Shown piece by piece: positions 22,531-34,331 of a stretch of DNA of 64,000 bases. Source of the DNA: Tetragonia tetragonoides. Taxonomy: Eukaryota; Streptophyta; Magnoliopsida; Caryophyllales; Aizoaceae. Position 1 is the stretch's first letter; each line of letters starts with the position of its first letter. Location: contig CM076148.1 in the NCBI GenBank assembly GCA_038025085.1, positions 21,432,501 to 21,496,500 on the forward strand. The letters run 5' to 3'. Both the position numbers and the translations under genes were made by a program. The notes under the pieces are model-generated. The model was not told where the DNA came from, made no database searches, and was given only the letters and a program-made list of their open reading frames with translations.

Positions 22531-23388
22531 AATATTTCTGAATATCAAGACCCATTTGCATTTACACATGTGATTCATTAAAGGTCCTAACTCAATAATA
22601 TCACTTCAGTAATGGCAACTCAAAATTTTAAGGGTTTCAAAATTTCTGTGATTTTACCCCTTTTAGAGCCAAAGACTTGGATTCGAATTTGCTCCCCTGC
22701 ATCGCTCTCTATCTCATAAAATATCCCCATTTTATACTTTTTTGCACCAAGCCCAATTTCTTTCATAATCCCACATCTCTACCCTGGAATTTTCCACTTT
22801 ACATCGACTCTCTACTTATAGTTTGTGGCTTCCGTAGTCATCTTTTCTTGGATTAATAACTCCAACCAAGCATCTGTCACTCATGGCATTTTCATGGATC
22901 TCATGTGATCACTTCATGCATACTGAGGGTTTTGATTCCTCCCATTCTTGGCACAATATGTTTGAATACTCGAAATCTCATCCACATGAGCTCGCTCGTT
23001 GTACGACCCAACCAGTAAAATGGGGCTTCCCCTTTGCCTTAGAGGCACCGATCAAGCATACATTTCATAGCTTAAGAGGGAACACTTTAGGAAACAAAAA
23101 CCCTTTTGCAAATAAAATAAAATCTCTCGTTTATCCCTTGGAGTCCAGTCTCATATGCATTGCATATATGTCATTACTATTAAGTCGCATGCATCATTAT
23201 TCATTACTAGGTTACATGGAGCTGAAGGCCTAGTTAGCATTGCATTTGCACACTTTGAGTGGCATTTCACTCATTTGCACTTACTAAACACTTTTTTCCT
23301 CCGAGGCACATGCATAGCACACACACACATAACATTGATTGCTCTTAAGTTTGAGTGTCTTTATCTGGAGTCCGTCTCTAACATTCCT

Positions 23389-23985
23389 TTTGGGTCCGTC
23401 CCATTGCATTGAGTAAGATCCGTCCTTTTGGGTCTGTCCCGTCGCATTTAGCAAGGTTCGTCCCGTCGCATTTAGTAAGGCCCGTCCTTTTGGGTCCGTC
23501 CCATCGCATTTAGCAAGTCCGTCCTTTTAGGTCCGTCCCGTTGCATTGAGCAAGGTCCCTCCTTTCAGGCCCGTCCCGTCGCATTGAGCTAGGTCCGTCC
23601 TTTTGGGTCTATCCCGTTACATTGAGTTAGGTCCGTCCTTTTGGGTCTGTCCCGTTGCATTGAGCAAGGTCCGTTCTTTTGGGTTTGTCTCGTTGGATTG
23701 AGTTAGGTCCGTTCTTTTGGGTTTGTCTCGTTGGATTGAGTTAGGTCCGTCCTTTTGGGTTCGTCCCGTTGCATTGAGCATGGTCCGTCCTTTTGGGTCC
23801 GTCCTGTTGCATTGAGCAAGGTTTGTCCTTTTGGGTCCGTCCCGTTGCATTTAGTAAGGTTCGTCCTTTTGGGTCCGTTCCGTCGCTTGAGCAAGGTCCG
23901 TCCTTTTGGGTTTGTCCCGTTGCATTTAGTAAGGTCCGTCCTGTTGCATTTAGCAAGGTCCTTCCTTAGGGTCCGTCCCATAGCA
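23389..23985 (+). repeat. 38-bp minisatellite in the 3' region of N1
   Basis: About 15 units of AAGGTCCGTCCTTTTGGGTC plus CGTCCCGTTGCATTGAG, spaced 38 bp (for example at 23592 and 23630), with scattered substitutions. Long frames through it on either strand are artefacts of the repeat. It lies some 370 bp before the 3' LTR, the usual place for tandem repeats in Tat/Ogre elements. Confidence 0.92.
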
Positions 23986-24079
23986 TCCCAGTCCTCTTTA
24001 TGTCTTCCTATTTGAGCGAACTAACATGCATGTTACAAAGCAAAACACAAGCATTATTTCATCAAAGCAAAACAAGGCA

Positions 24080-24220
24080 CGAGAGCGACGCAAAGCTCTC
24101 CGACGATGGGCTATTGCAATTATCACCACGTCTGCAAAGCAATGCACAAGAGTGAAGCAAAGCTCTTCAACTTCTGGGCTATCGCAAATAGCACAGCGTC
24201 TGCATTCGCAAAGTAGGTAA
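24080..24220. repeat. Two-copy imperfect tandem repeat before the N1 polypurine tract
   Basis: Two related units share GAGCGACGCAAAGCTC / GAGTGAAGCAAAGCTC, a TGGGCTAT step and an ACGTCTGCAAAGC / GCGTCTGCATTCGC step. No coding signal is seen. Confidence 0.5.
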
Positions 24221-24354
24221 CCCTGACCACAGGCGGTCAGGATTTACTTTTATCACATCTTTTTCTAACATAAATGTTTTCAAAAGCATTGCAGGCATTT
24301 TTGGCAAATACTTTGACCGTCGCTTTTTTAGAGCTCGGCCAAAGTGGGGGCTTC

Positions 24355-26199
24355 TATAGACACCCAAATGTGTCCCCCTGGTGTAGCGCCCAATGATGAT
24401 AACCTATAATCATGTTAAAAAAACGAATGTCATTGCTCGACGTACTTTTGCTCATTTGAACCCTTTATATATCCTCATTCAGGATCTCAAAAATTTTCAT
24501 ACCCACAAATAGCCCTTCCCATAAGCTTTCCAACACCATCTCATTTGTCCCAATCGGACACCGGAGTCAAAAGTTATGATTTAATGAAGTTATGGGCTAA
24601 AAACGATGTTCTGATACCCGCATATTACGGTTCAAGACTGATTTTTAGCCATGCAAAGATTAATTGGATTATTAGACCACATGGCTTGTATTCCCTTTTA
24701 AATTAGCTATCCAACGATATATTATGGGCCATAATCCCATTAGAAACGAATAAGATATGATCCGATCATTGATTAATACGCTAAAACAGACACTTCACTA
24801 GTGTTTGGGCTATACGTCATAGGATACTTGTGCTATTTGAGCCCACAATATGTCAAAAAAGAGCCATTTGAACAATGAATCCAACGCACCAAGAATCAGG
24901 CCAAGCGGTGCTCAAACGAGCACTCCAGCGACATTTTCGTGGGAGCGGAGGCCGTGAAACGGGCCGCCGGGCCCAGCGGCATGGCGCCAGAGCCTCAGCG
25001 GCAGCCGCTGGAGCTCATGCTGCACTATCGGGGCCGCTGAGCCTACAGAGGCGCTCCGGGGGGCCGCTGGGCACCATTTTTGGCCCGGGAACCCTAACTT
25101 TCTATTTTCTTCGCCCCAATTCCTATAAATACACCTCCAAAATCCGTTTTTCGGGGCGAAGACTCATTATTACGGGATTTCTCCCAAGAGAACCCTAATC
25201 TCTCTCTCTCCTCTCTCATGCAACCCTAATCAATCAATTCAAGTATTCATCAAGCCTCATTCAAGAGCAACTTCATACACAAGAGCAAGGCAAACACCAG
25301 AGCAATTGACATTCAATTCTAGTGCAACAAAAGGTTAACCTGAGGGCAATTTTCTCAATCTTTCAAAACTCTTTTTTAAATCATGTTTTACTTTGATTAT
25401 GATTATGGTTAATTTGTATATCATATTTTGATTGTTTTAGTTTTGTTATTAATCATATTCATGTTCAGATTATTAATTTTCATGTTTCAATTAGTTTAAT
25501 GCATCATAAGTATAAATATTGCATCTTTGCATTATTAGCATATTTAATTAGTATATTAGCATATAATTAGGGGTTTTGCATATTCTTAGCCCTAGATTGC
25601 ATATTGGCATATTTTTATTATTTTGTATATAATTCTTACTTTACTTCCATTGAAGTTGCTAACAATCTCACTGACGTGCAAATGCAATTTGGCGCGTTTA
25701 GCAAGTAAGGTAGGGTGTAGATTTATTTCTTCTTCTATCTTATTATTGGTTTGGTTTGTGCTAATTAATGCGTGCAATTGTATAATATGTGCAAAGTGAT
25801 CACTTTAGTAATTTGGTTTGTTCAACTCACCTAGTTAATTTAGGATCTTGGACGACCTGATTTGTATGGAACCTTGCAATATAAATTATGAATCAACATG
25901 GATGATATTAGTAGAGGCCGTTAATTCGGGCGATTTAGATAGGATTCATTTTATCTTTTTCGTACCCACACCCCGGAAACTCAATCTTTGGCCCTTTTGG
26001 GTATGAGTCATTTCCCAATAGGAATTGGGTGCACTTTTGTTGGTTTCCAATTATTTCCTTAAAAATTGGTGGTGACTTCGCTATTTGCTTATTATTTCCC
26101 CTAGCAATTAATCAAATTCCATATGACGTATTATTTAAGAACCATTAATTCCAACAACTAAATATTTCAATTAGCGCCGAAAGACGAGGGTTCTTACAA
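24355..26199 (+). repeat. 3' LTR of N1
   Basis: It is a close copy of 18874-20671, starting TATAGACACCCAAATG (first G changed to A) and ending GGGTTCTTACA. The GC block is at about 24960-25080. Confidence 0.9.
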
Positions 26200-27055
26200 T
26201 ATTGTGTGCTTAATTTTATGTGTTTGGTATTTAGAGTATTATGTTAAACTTGTGACTTATGTGAAACATGCTTAATTAAGTTAAATTTGGTCACTTAGAT
26301 TAGTTTACATGTTTCTCTTGTTAGGGTTAATTAATCTTAATTAATTAATTAGAGTAGCAACTAATGATAGATAAAAGGTTGAAGCTTTTCTTGCCAATTA
26401 ATTTATTATTACAGTTTTGACATAGACTGGATATTATTTTAGTTGGAGTATTCTCACTAAACTTATTCCAATAGTTGGTGATGTCTTCTTAATCGTAATG
26501 CTATCAATTTAACTGATTTAATTCATGCTTTCTTGGTCAAGTCAGTTAACTTAATTAGGATTTAACAAACATACTTATATATGGTAAAAATTAAACTAAT
26601 GAGAAGATATGAAATTTACTTGCATTCAAGATAATTCTACAGTCAACTTATTCAATAATAACCATTCACATAATCGATGATTAAATCCATATATCTTGAT
26701 AAAATTATATGTCTCTTGCCTGTTGTTGTTATTACTCTTTTAGCACTTTTCAAATTTGCGTCTTTACTCAGTTAATAGATTTTTATTGTAACTTCTAATT
26801 AGTTAACCCACTGCATAAAAATCCCCCAAAACTTGTGCATTTTAAGACAAAATAGAATTTACTTCATTTTAGTAGAATTGTAGTCGTAGTAATTTTATAA
26901 ATTTTAGTTTACTTAGTTTTTATTTTTAATTTAGATACTTAATTAAACTTTAACAACATAATCTATGTGGGATCGACCCTTACTTACCCTATCTACTAGT
27001 TAGTTATAGTTCGTGAGTGAATCTTTAATAATAATTTGTAGTGCCTGCGACAGCA
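26200..27055 (+). repeat. Athila 5' LTR, right part
   Basis: Athila LTR sequence resumes after N1. It ends near GTGCCTGCGACAGCA, just before the decayed primer site. The total LTR without N1 would be about 2.1 kb. Confidence 0.65.
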
Positions 27056-27207
27056 CTCGACAAATTTTGGCGTCATTATTGTTTTGCTAAGTTTAATTAA
27101 TAATAATCTATGTGGGATTATTATTTTGCTAAGTTTAATTAATTTCTAATTTTTTTCTTCTTCTATTTTTGTAGTTGTTACAACTGTAGAATAGGTGCCC
27201 TTGGTGC

Positions 27208-28792
27208 ATGAAGTTGAGAGACGGTAAAGTCATTGGAAAAGAAGGATTCAAAGAAGAACCAATCTATTCACTTGAGGAGTTTTTCAATTTTGCTACTTGT
27301 TTTGGTGAGACTGTTCCCACTTATTTTAATATGGCTAATCGTACTCTCGAGGAGCTCGCTGCTCCTTGTTTCGATGATCAACCCTTATGCATTATGTTTC
27401 CTGAAGTGACTACTGCTTTTAAATTGCATTATCGGTTTATTAAGTTGTTACCTGTTTTTCGTGGTATGTCTGGTGAAGATCCTCACCGACACTTAAAAGA
27501 ATTTCATGTTGTGTGTAATACCATGAAACCTGAAGGGGTAGAAGAAGATGTGACTAAATTGCGTGCTTTTCCTTTTAGCCTACAAGATAGTGCTACGGAT
27601 TGGTTGTATTATTTGCCCCCTGGTTCTGAGTACATGGACTGAGATGCAGAGGCTTTTCCTAGAAAAGTTCTTTCCTGCTTCTCTTCTAGCTTCCATTAGC
27701 AAGGACATTTGTTGTATTCGTCAGTATAATGGAGAGTCTTTGCATGATGAGTACTGGGAGTATTGGGAGAGATTTAAACTATTTTGTGCTAGTTGTCCTC
27801 ATCACCAGATAAGTGATCAATTGTTAATCCAATACTTTTATGAAGGTCTTCTAGTAAGTGATAGATCAATGATTGATGCTGCTAGTGGTGGTGTGCTAGT
27901 GGACAAAAGCCCATAAGACGCTCGTAAATTAATTGCTAATACGGCTGCAAACACACAATCTTTTGGACCTAGACAAGATGACACCCGAAAGGTAAAAGAG
28001 GACCAATAATTTGAAACAAAAATTAGACAACCTAACAAACCATGTTGGAAAGATGTTGAGTGGTAATAATGTGCATGTCAAGGCATGTTGTATTTGCCTA
28101 AAATCGGGACATCCGACTGATTCTTGTCCCACCTTATTTGAAAATGGAGAGCAAGCTAATGCTCTTGGAGGATTCCTTGGACCAGCTCAAAGGAGATATA
28201 ACCCTTATTCGAACACCTATAATGAAGGATGACGGGATCATCCTAATTTTAGGTGGGGGAATCAAGGAGTTAGACCTCCAAATGCGAATAACCCCATTGG
28301 CTTTAATCAAGGCCAAACTTATTCTAATCAACATCCACAAAATCAATCCCAAGTCATGTCTCTTGAGGATATGGTTAAGTCCCTTGCCTCTAGATCGATT
28401 AATTTTCAAAAGGAAACTAAGGCCAGTACTCAAAACATAGAGAGTCAAGTGGGCCAATTAGCTTCTGAGGTGAGTTAATTGAAGGCTCAATTGTCTAACA
28501 AACTTCCGTCCCAACCTTTAAACCCTAGAGAAAATGCTTGTGTTGTGACATTAAGAAGTGGGAAAGAATTGAAATGAACTGAGAGGAAAAAACCTTTAGA
28601 TTTAGAGGAGTTAGAAGTTGAATCCAAAGTGAATCCTGAGACCAAATTGAAACAAAATGAGAAAAAAGCCTGAAGAGCGATTCACAGAGATCAAATTAGA
28701 CCTCCTTTTCTTGCTAGGTTGGCTAAAAAAAAGAAAGAAGAAGCTGAGAAAGATGTCTTAGAGGTTTTTAAGAAAATTGAAGTAAACATTCC
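27208..28792 (+). pseudogene. gag: Athila gag (broken)
   Basis: The frame from 27208 reads a clear Athila gag: RTLEELAAPCFDDQPLCI, GEDPHRHLKEFHVVCNTMKP, LRAFPFSLQDSATDWLYYLP. A frame change at about 27640 leads to RLFLEKFFPASLL and CPHHQISDQLLIQYFYEGLL. A knuckle CCICLKSGHPTDSC follows near 28085. Stops include 27914-27916 and 28230-28232. The Athila-typical ALRSGKEL-like and PPFLARLAKKKKEEAEKDVL segments close it before the A1 junction. Confidence 0.85.
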
Positions 28793-30072
28793 TTTAAACG
28801 CCAAAAAAGCGTCTTCAGATTTCTCCGCAAAAGCCCGATAATGAAAGGAGTAATTTATAAGCTTGAACGCTATTTTTGCTACAATAGTTAAGATAAGGTC
28901 TCAAGTTTTTCCTCCAAACACTCTTTCATTCCATTTCATTCAAAAGCCCCATTCAAGAGCTTTCCAACGACATGTCTCATGCCTCTTTCTGACTCCCGGT
29001 AGCCAAGTTGCGATTTAGGGGTAGAACCGTCTTTTAGTGTTCAAGGGTAAAACGGTCTTTTCGCATTTTAGGGAATATTTCAATTCCTCCGGAAAATAAA
29101 AATGGACTGGATTTCGTCATGATCACGATATCCAGCTGGCAGCTGACAGCCATAAGCGGCCCTAGGATAAATCTCAGAGCCGCTACCGGCGCCGACTCAT
29201 TTTTCAAGCCCAATTCGTTTTTCACCTCAATTTCAAATGTCCAACCCTAATTCCCCAAGTCTATAAATACAACCCTCCTCCCTCAATTCAAAACACACAG
29301 TCTACAGTTGACAACCTCTATTCTCGGTTGAGTACTCCCGAGCTTCTCCCTCTTTCTTCTAAAATTTGAGATCTGTCTTTACTATTTTTGTCAAATATAG
29401 CCTACAGTTCAGGTACGAATTCCTAAGGGCTCAAATTAAATTAATTGCCTAATTGTTTATTTTCCTAGTAATCATAATGGAGATATCATGCTAAGTAACG
29501 TTTTTATCGCTTCCTAAATATTGTCTGTATAGTCGTTGTGCTGCTCAACTTGTCAAACCGAATGCATGTCCAAATAAGGGTTAATAATAAACTTTGTGAT
29601 GCTTGTGATGAACCAATTAATATTCTAAGTCTAGGTTGTTAATCCGGTTTTGCATGGGAATTATGTCTTTAAATTATTAAGCAAACTTGAGTTAGTAGAG
29701 GCTGTCATAATACGGGCGAGTTGGGAGTCATAATGCCTCACACCTTCCCACCTCGTACCTTAGCCCCCGAACCTATTATTCTTGGGTACTCATATGTTCT
29801 ATATGAGCGGGAGTCTTTCTAAAAACATGATCAGTTCGCTTATCGCGCTATTGGGTTGTCCCTTCGGTTTGTCCCTTCGATAAAACGCCAATAGCAGATT
29901 TTTGACCTCTTTCGTGGTTTTTATTCAATTCAAGTCTTTACAAAAGCTTTTCTAACTCGATGGTCCCTTGAACTTATCTAAACCCCCAATTTACAAATTT
30001 TGTATAAGGACATACTCCGTGGAAACCAATACATTCGTAAAAAGGATTGAACGAAAATCCCGGGTCCTTACG
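28793..30072 (+). repeat. 5' LTR of A1
   Basis: It starts in the Athila gag at a decayed TGTAGACG (here TTTAAACG), then GCCAAAAAAGCGTCTTCAG as in B and C, and ends GGGTCCTTACG. A TATA box, CTATAAATAC, is at 29261-29270, preceded by a degenerate GC block (29138-29203). Confidence 0.85.
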
Positions 30073-30073
30073 G

Positions 30074-31250
30074 TGACGACTTCACTGGGGATTTATTTAA
30101 GAGGGTGAGACTCGAAAGTCAAGTTTGCTTAATTGTTTAAGAACGTGTTCCATATTTTTGCATCATTTGCATGTGCCTTGACATGACCTTTTGACCCTTA
30201 TCGACCCTCGAGAAAGTTTGTGTTGCAACTCGTAGACAACCCGTATATCTAAAGGAATATACAGTTGTCCTATCGTGCAAATTGATGCTTCCTCACCCAT
30301 GACTCATCAATCCTTGTTGATGAAAAGAATTACAATAGATGTGTCGACCATCCGCCAAACGGAAATTATAATTTGTCGTGGTAACCTCACAGGAGCCAAA
30401 AGCCTTTGGACCACATTCGTGCATTCGCTTGCTTGTTGTGCATGTGTCATTGTAATGTCCGTCTGATCACATGTTTGCATGTAAACAGCGTTGTTAGGAT
30501 GATGCCTGCTTGAATGCATGATTATCATGACTATGTGCCAACATGTACTTACGTGCTAGAAGCCTTTTCTTTTATTTTTAGCTAGTTCCTAATGCCCGAA
30601 TATGGGGCGAGAATTCAAATTCAATGAACACCCATCATTTTCCCGATGATATATTCTAAAAGTCATGAACAATTTTCTAGGATCTTTTAGTAAAAAAAAA
30701 GAGTCAATTTCCCAATTTTCCCTCAGCTTTTTTCTATTTTATTATTTTCCTTTTTCTTTGGATGTAATTCAGATTTGGTGTGAAAAAAAAAAAAAGAGAA
30801 AAATCAAAAACAAAAACAAAAAAATTGGCAAAAGCAAAAAAAAAAGTCACCGAAAATCGAAAAAAAATAGAACCAAAATCTTATTTTTTTTTTTTTTATC
30901 CCATTTTCCATTTTCTTTGAGTCTAGAAAATTAAAAAAAAAAAAACAAAAAAAAAAAAAACAATGATAGTCCATCTTTTCTATTTTTATTATTTTCGTTC
31001 ATTGACTTTATTTTCCTTAATACTTAGGGAAATATCCGGGCACTTAGGCTTAAGGACCTTTTCTAGGACAATGTGTTTTCTATATGTGGGTCATCAATTT
31101 TTTTTTCCTTAAATGAGAGTCTCGTGGTCTTTTTCATGTTACTAAGTGCTCCGTGCTTCCCATTCAGGATAGGATCCGAAGAAAAAAGATTTGGCTAGGG
31201 TTTGATTCACCTTTCTACCATACATTGATTCAAACCACCTTGGTCGCATC
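30074..31250 (+). other. A1 leader: primer site, conserved block, A/T tracts
   Basis: A primer site variant (TGACGACTTCACTGGGG) starts at 30074. A block at about 30195-30420 is nearly the same in B (minus, about 46785-46985) and C (about 51925-52135). Poly-A/poly-T tracts fill 30690-30960. No ORF is supported; Lys/Phe-rich frames there are homopolymer artefacts. Confidence 0.7.
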
Positions 31251-32539
31251 ATGATCAGAACAGTTCAGGAGTATCTGGTCGAGATGACTGACCGAATGGA
31301 CAGGTTGGAAGCCGACATCACCAACATTAAGTCAAGATAGTTGTGGGATACACCAATGTTTGTCCCTTCATCTGAAAACCGGAAATCCGTGACTCTGGGA
31401 AAGCCCGATCCTCTTCCCCAAGAGCCAGAAAAGAAACGTAAAGAGCGACGCGTCTTCCTCCAAGTGTCTCATCAAGGGAATACTACATACCGCGGAGTAA
31501 GTCGAATAGGGATTTCTCTCTATTGGGAATAACTCTCAACAAAGCTTTCGAGAGATTAGTGGACAAAGATATACTCCGACCCATAGGTCCCACTCAAGAA
31601 CCAAGTACCAAGGGCCGTAACTGGAAAGAAGGCAATTACTGCAAGTATCATCAAGGAAAAGGGCATGACACGAATGACTGTTGGGCCCTTAAACACATCA
31701 TCCAAGACAAGATAGACAATGGCACTCTACCATTGCCCAAAGATGAAGAAACCGGATGTTTTGGCAACCTCCTGGGTGCTATCAACCATATTACAATCAA
31801 GGAGCCCAAAGATTACTCTCACCTCATTTATGATGAGGAAATCACCTTGATTTCCCAAAGATCCTATGAAGAAGGACCAGAAGTTAGAGACAACAAAATA
31901 GTGGATGACAAAAATCAAATACAAGAAAGTCTGACTCGTATAATCAAAGAGATACAAGAGATATGAGAGAAGGTTGATATTCTAGAAGAACGCACCTCCA
32001 AGCGCAGGAACGCAGTCATCTTGACCAAAGAAGAAACTTGGTGGCGCCAAGACCTCCTTTATCACAAAATGTCCAAGTATGGGTATGTTCGTCTAAGGAC
32101 CCCCACATCAAAGCTCCTTCCGAGAGACGAAAATCCATTTCTAAGCTGTACCTACTGCGCAGCTGAGGGACATCACATCAACCAGTGCAGGAGCTTTAAA
32201 GGGCTAGTCTTACGTTTCATTGACCAAGGGACAATGTGGCCACCATACACTTGGACAGTCAACTGGTGTCGTCATAGTCAAGAAAAGTACACCCCTCTCT
32301 TTGCACCAATGGAAGCGGTTATGAACGCGCTAGTATGGAGAGGTGACATCCAACCCCACATCCCTTCGGAAGAGGCCAAGTCAGAACCAGGAGAAAACCG
32401 ACCCTATTGCAAGTATCATCGAGTATTCGGGCACCACACAGATGACTGCCTACGCCTAAAAGACGACGTCCAAGGTGTCATTGACAAAGGAGAGGTTCCG
32501 CCACCACTAAGGGATGGCACTAGTTTAGTCTGGAACTAG
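31251..32539 (+). pseudogene. gag: A1 gag remnant with three zinc knuckles
   Basis: It starts MIRTVQEYLVEMTDRMDRLE with TAG after 29 codons. The capsid core seen in B and C is missing. Downstream frames carry YCKYHQGKGHDTNDC (about 31640), CTYCAAEGHHINQC (about 32150) and YCKYHRVFGHHTDDC (about 32405). The first and third are CX2HX4HX4C variants and the middle is the standard CCHC. In B the protease lies between the first and second knuckle, so protease has been lost here. Stops at 31964-31966 and 32537-32539. Confidence 0.72.
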
Positions 32540-32968
32540 TTGGTTACCCGCAGGAGCTAGAGGAATCGAGTCTGAGTCCCCAAGTTTTTTCGAGTTAGGA
32601 TCTTTGCTAAATCTCTAGGTTTAGTCTTCAATAGGGAATGTTCCCTCTTTTACTTTTCTTTCTAAGTCTAGTTTATTTTTGACGGGAATTAGAGACCTCT
32701 TCTCTAAAGTCATGTGTGCTTATCTCTTTTTGCAAATCAATAAAAAATCCTGTTGCTCATTTCTTTCCTTGTTTAGCTATTGATAAATCCAATGAACACA
32801 AAGTTGCACAAATCATTAACTAACCAATTTAAGCAATGTAAGTAAACTTCCACAAAGCAAGAATGCAGATTTTCACTTTTACAGAAATTTGAGTGGCCGA
32901 ACTCTCTCAACAATGCCGCTCCACAAAGAAGAAGCGAGCCAGCCTTCTGCAACAACCTCGACACAAAA
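32540..32968 (+). other. Non-coding joint between knuckle ORF and integrase
   Basis: About 430 bp with no RT or RNase H. The same sequence, in the same place, is found in B (43471-43906, minus strand). A splice-acceptor-like TTTTCACTTTTACAG ends at about 32883, just before integrase. Confidence 0.7.
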
Positions 32969-34230
32969 ATGACTTTGGCTCCGATCGAAGAGGATCCTTG
33001 GTACCAAGACGTCATCAATTACATCACCAAAGGAATATACCCTCAATACGCAACACTAAGAGCTCAACGGGCCAGTCATCTCTTAGCGGTGCAATACATA
33101 GAATACAAGGGGGTTCTAAACAGAAAGTCCCACAACGGGGTCAACCTCAGATGCGCGAACTCCGAAGAAGCCGCAGAGATTATGGAGGAGGTACACAATG
33201 GTGTGTGAGTACCACAAATAAATGGTTGAATGCTCTCTAGAAAGGTCTTACGACTGGGATACTACTGGACTACTATGGAAAGGGATTGCTACGACTATGT
33301 CAAGAAGTGCAAGAAATGTCAGATATATGCCAACCTGCAGCATATGCCACCCTTAATGCTCCACAACTTCACATCCCCTTGGCCGTTTTTCGCATGGGGA
33401 ATAGATATCATTGGTAAGATCACCCCAAAAGGTTCGGGAGGGCATGAATACATCATAGTAGCCATTGACTATGTTACCAAATGGGTCGAAGTCCAATCCT
33501 ATACTGTCCTTACCTCCAAACAAGTGTCCAAATTCCTAAGGAACAACATCATTTACCGATACGGCATTCCGCATGAAATCATCAGTGACCATGGATCCCA
33601 TTTCAAAGCCGAAACAACCACCCTCCTCAAAAACTACAAAATCCAGCAACACAAATCATCCCCTTACCGTCCCCAAACCAATGGTGCACTAGAAGTCGCC
33701 AACAAGAACCTCAAGACTATCATTGAAAAGATGATAAAAAACTACAAAGATTGGCCCATCAAACTCCCATTTTCCCTTTGGGGATATAGGACATCCATAA
33801 GGTCCACTACGGGAGCAACACCTTATTCCCTATTCTACGGAATGGAAGCAGTTCTACCCATAGAAGCCCAACTACCCTCCATGCGCATAGCCTTAGAGGG
33901 TGAAATTCCTGAAAGCCAATGGTTACAAGCTCGCTACGAAGAGCTCATGTTCACAGATGAAAGACGCCTACGGGCCATAGACCATTCCCATATGTACCAG
34001 CAACGCGTGGCAAGAGCATTCAACAAAAAGGTTCGACCTCGGAACATAAAGGAATGAGACTTAGTTTGGAAAGAATTACGTGCCCCAGAGGCAAATTTCG
34101 ACCAAACTGGTCCGGACCATTCATCATTAAAGACATTCTATCAGGAGGCGCAATCAGACTCATGGATATTGATGGCATCGAGTTCAGTCAGCTCACCAAT
34201 ATGGACCAACTGAAAAAATGCTACGTCTAA
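32969..34230 (+). pseudogene. A1 integrase (broken)
   Basis: It starts at MTLAPIEEDPWYQDV and has the zinc-binding part (CYDYVKKCKKCQIYA) and the DDE core with Asp in WGIDIIGKI and ISDHGSHF and Glu in TNGALEVANKNL. TGA codons at 33206-33208 and 33227-33229 replace Cys and Arg codons that B keeps. Another TGA comes after NIKE (34055-34057), with a frame change before the end MDIDGIEFSQLTNMDQLKKC. It would insert cDNA in the nucleus if intact. Confidence 0.85.
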
Positions 34231-34331
34231 AAAATAATAATAATAATAATAATTCCGAAAATATATATATAAAAAAAAAGAGACGTACACAACTTGGACG
34301 AACTACGCTGGCCTGATTCCACACTGGATAC

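Larger units (their letters stand above)
18874..26199 (+). mobile_element. Tat/Ogre-like non-autonomous element N1
   Basis: This is a complete 7.3 kb element with LTRs 18874-20671 and 24355-26199, a TGGCGACTTCACTGGGG primer site, a purine-rich tract (AAAGTGGGGGCTTC) before the 3' LTR, and a target duplication (CTATT left, ATATT right). The 3.7 kb interior codes only for a 53-residue gag scrap; no protease, RT or integrase is seen. Most of it is leader and a long 3' region with a minisatellite. It would depend on other elements to move. Confidence 0.85.
17582..28792 (+). mobile_element. Athila-type Ty3 retrotransposon, truncated and interrupted
   Basis: The 5' LTR is split by element N1 into 17582-18873 and 26200-27055. 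The primer-site region (TTTTGGCGTCATTATTG near 27065) resembles the Athila TGGCGCCGTTGCCGG form but is decayed. A recognisable Athila gag follows. The element stops at about 28792, where A1's LTR begins. Protease beyond its start, RT, integrase and the 3' LTR are absent. Confidence 0.8.
28793..34331 (+). mobile_element. Tat-like element A1 (plus strand, lacks RT and 3' LTR)
   Basis: It has a 5' LTR 28793-30072, a primer site, a long A/T-tract leader, a shortened gag, zinc-knuckle ORFs and an integrase. It ends at 34331 where the inverted LTR of element B begins. The RT/RNase H region is absent between 32540 and 32960. It shares LTR, leader and coding blocks with B and C, so the three form one family. 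Confidence 0.82.

Noticed and set aside
22883..23233. 116-residue frame in N1
   Set aside because: It sits in a 3' region without homology to known element proteins and has no support beyond length.
23617..23981. Repeat-protein frames with DGPKRT-like units
   Set aside because: Several frames are open at once because the 38-bp repeat lacks stops; this is a minisatellite artefact.
23389..23985. CRISPR array
   Set aside because: Units are contiguous with no unique spacers and the genome is a plant.
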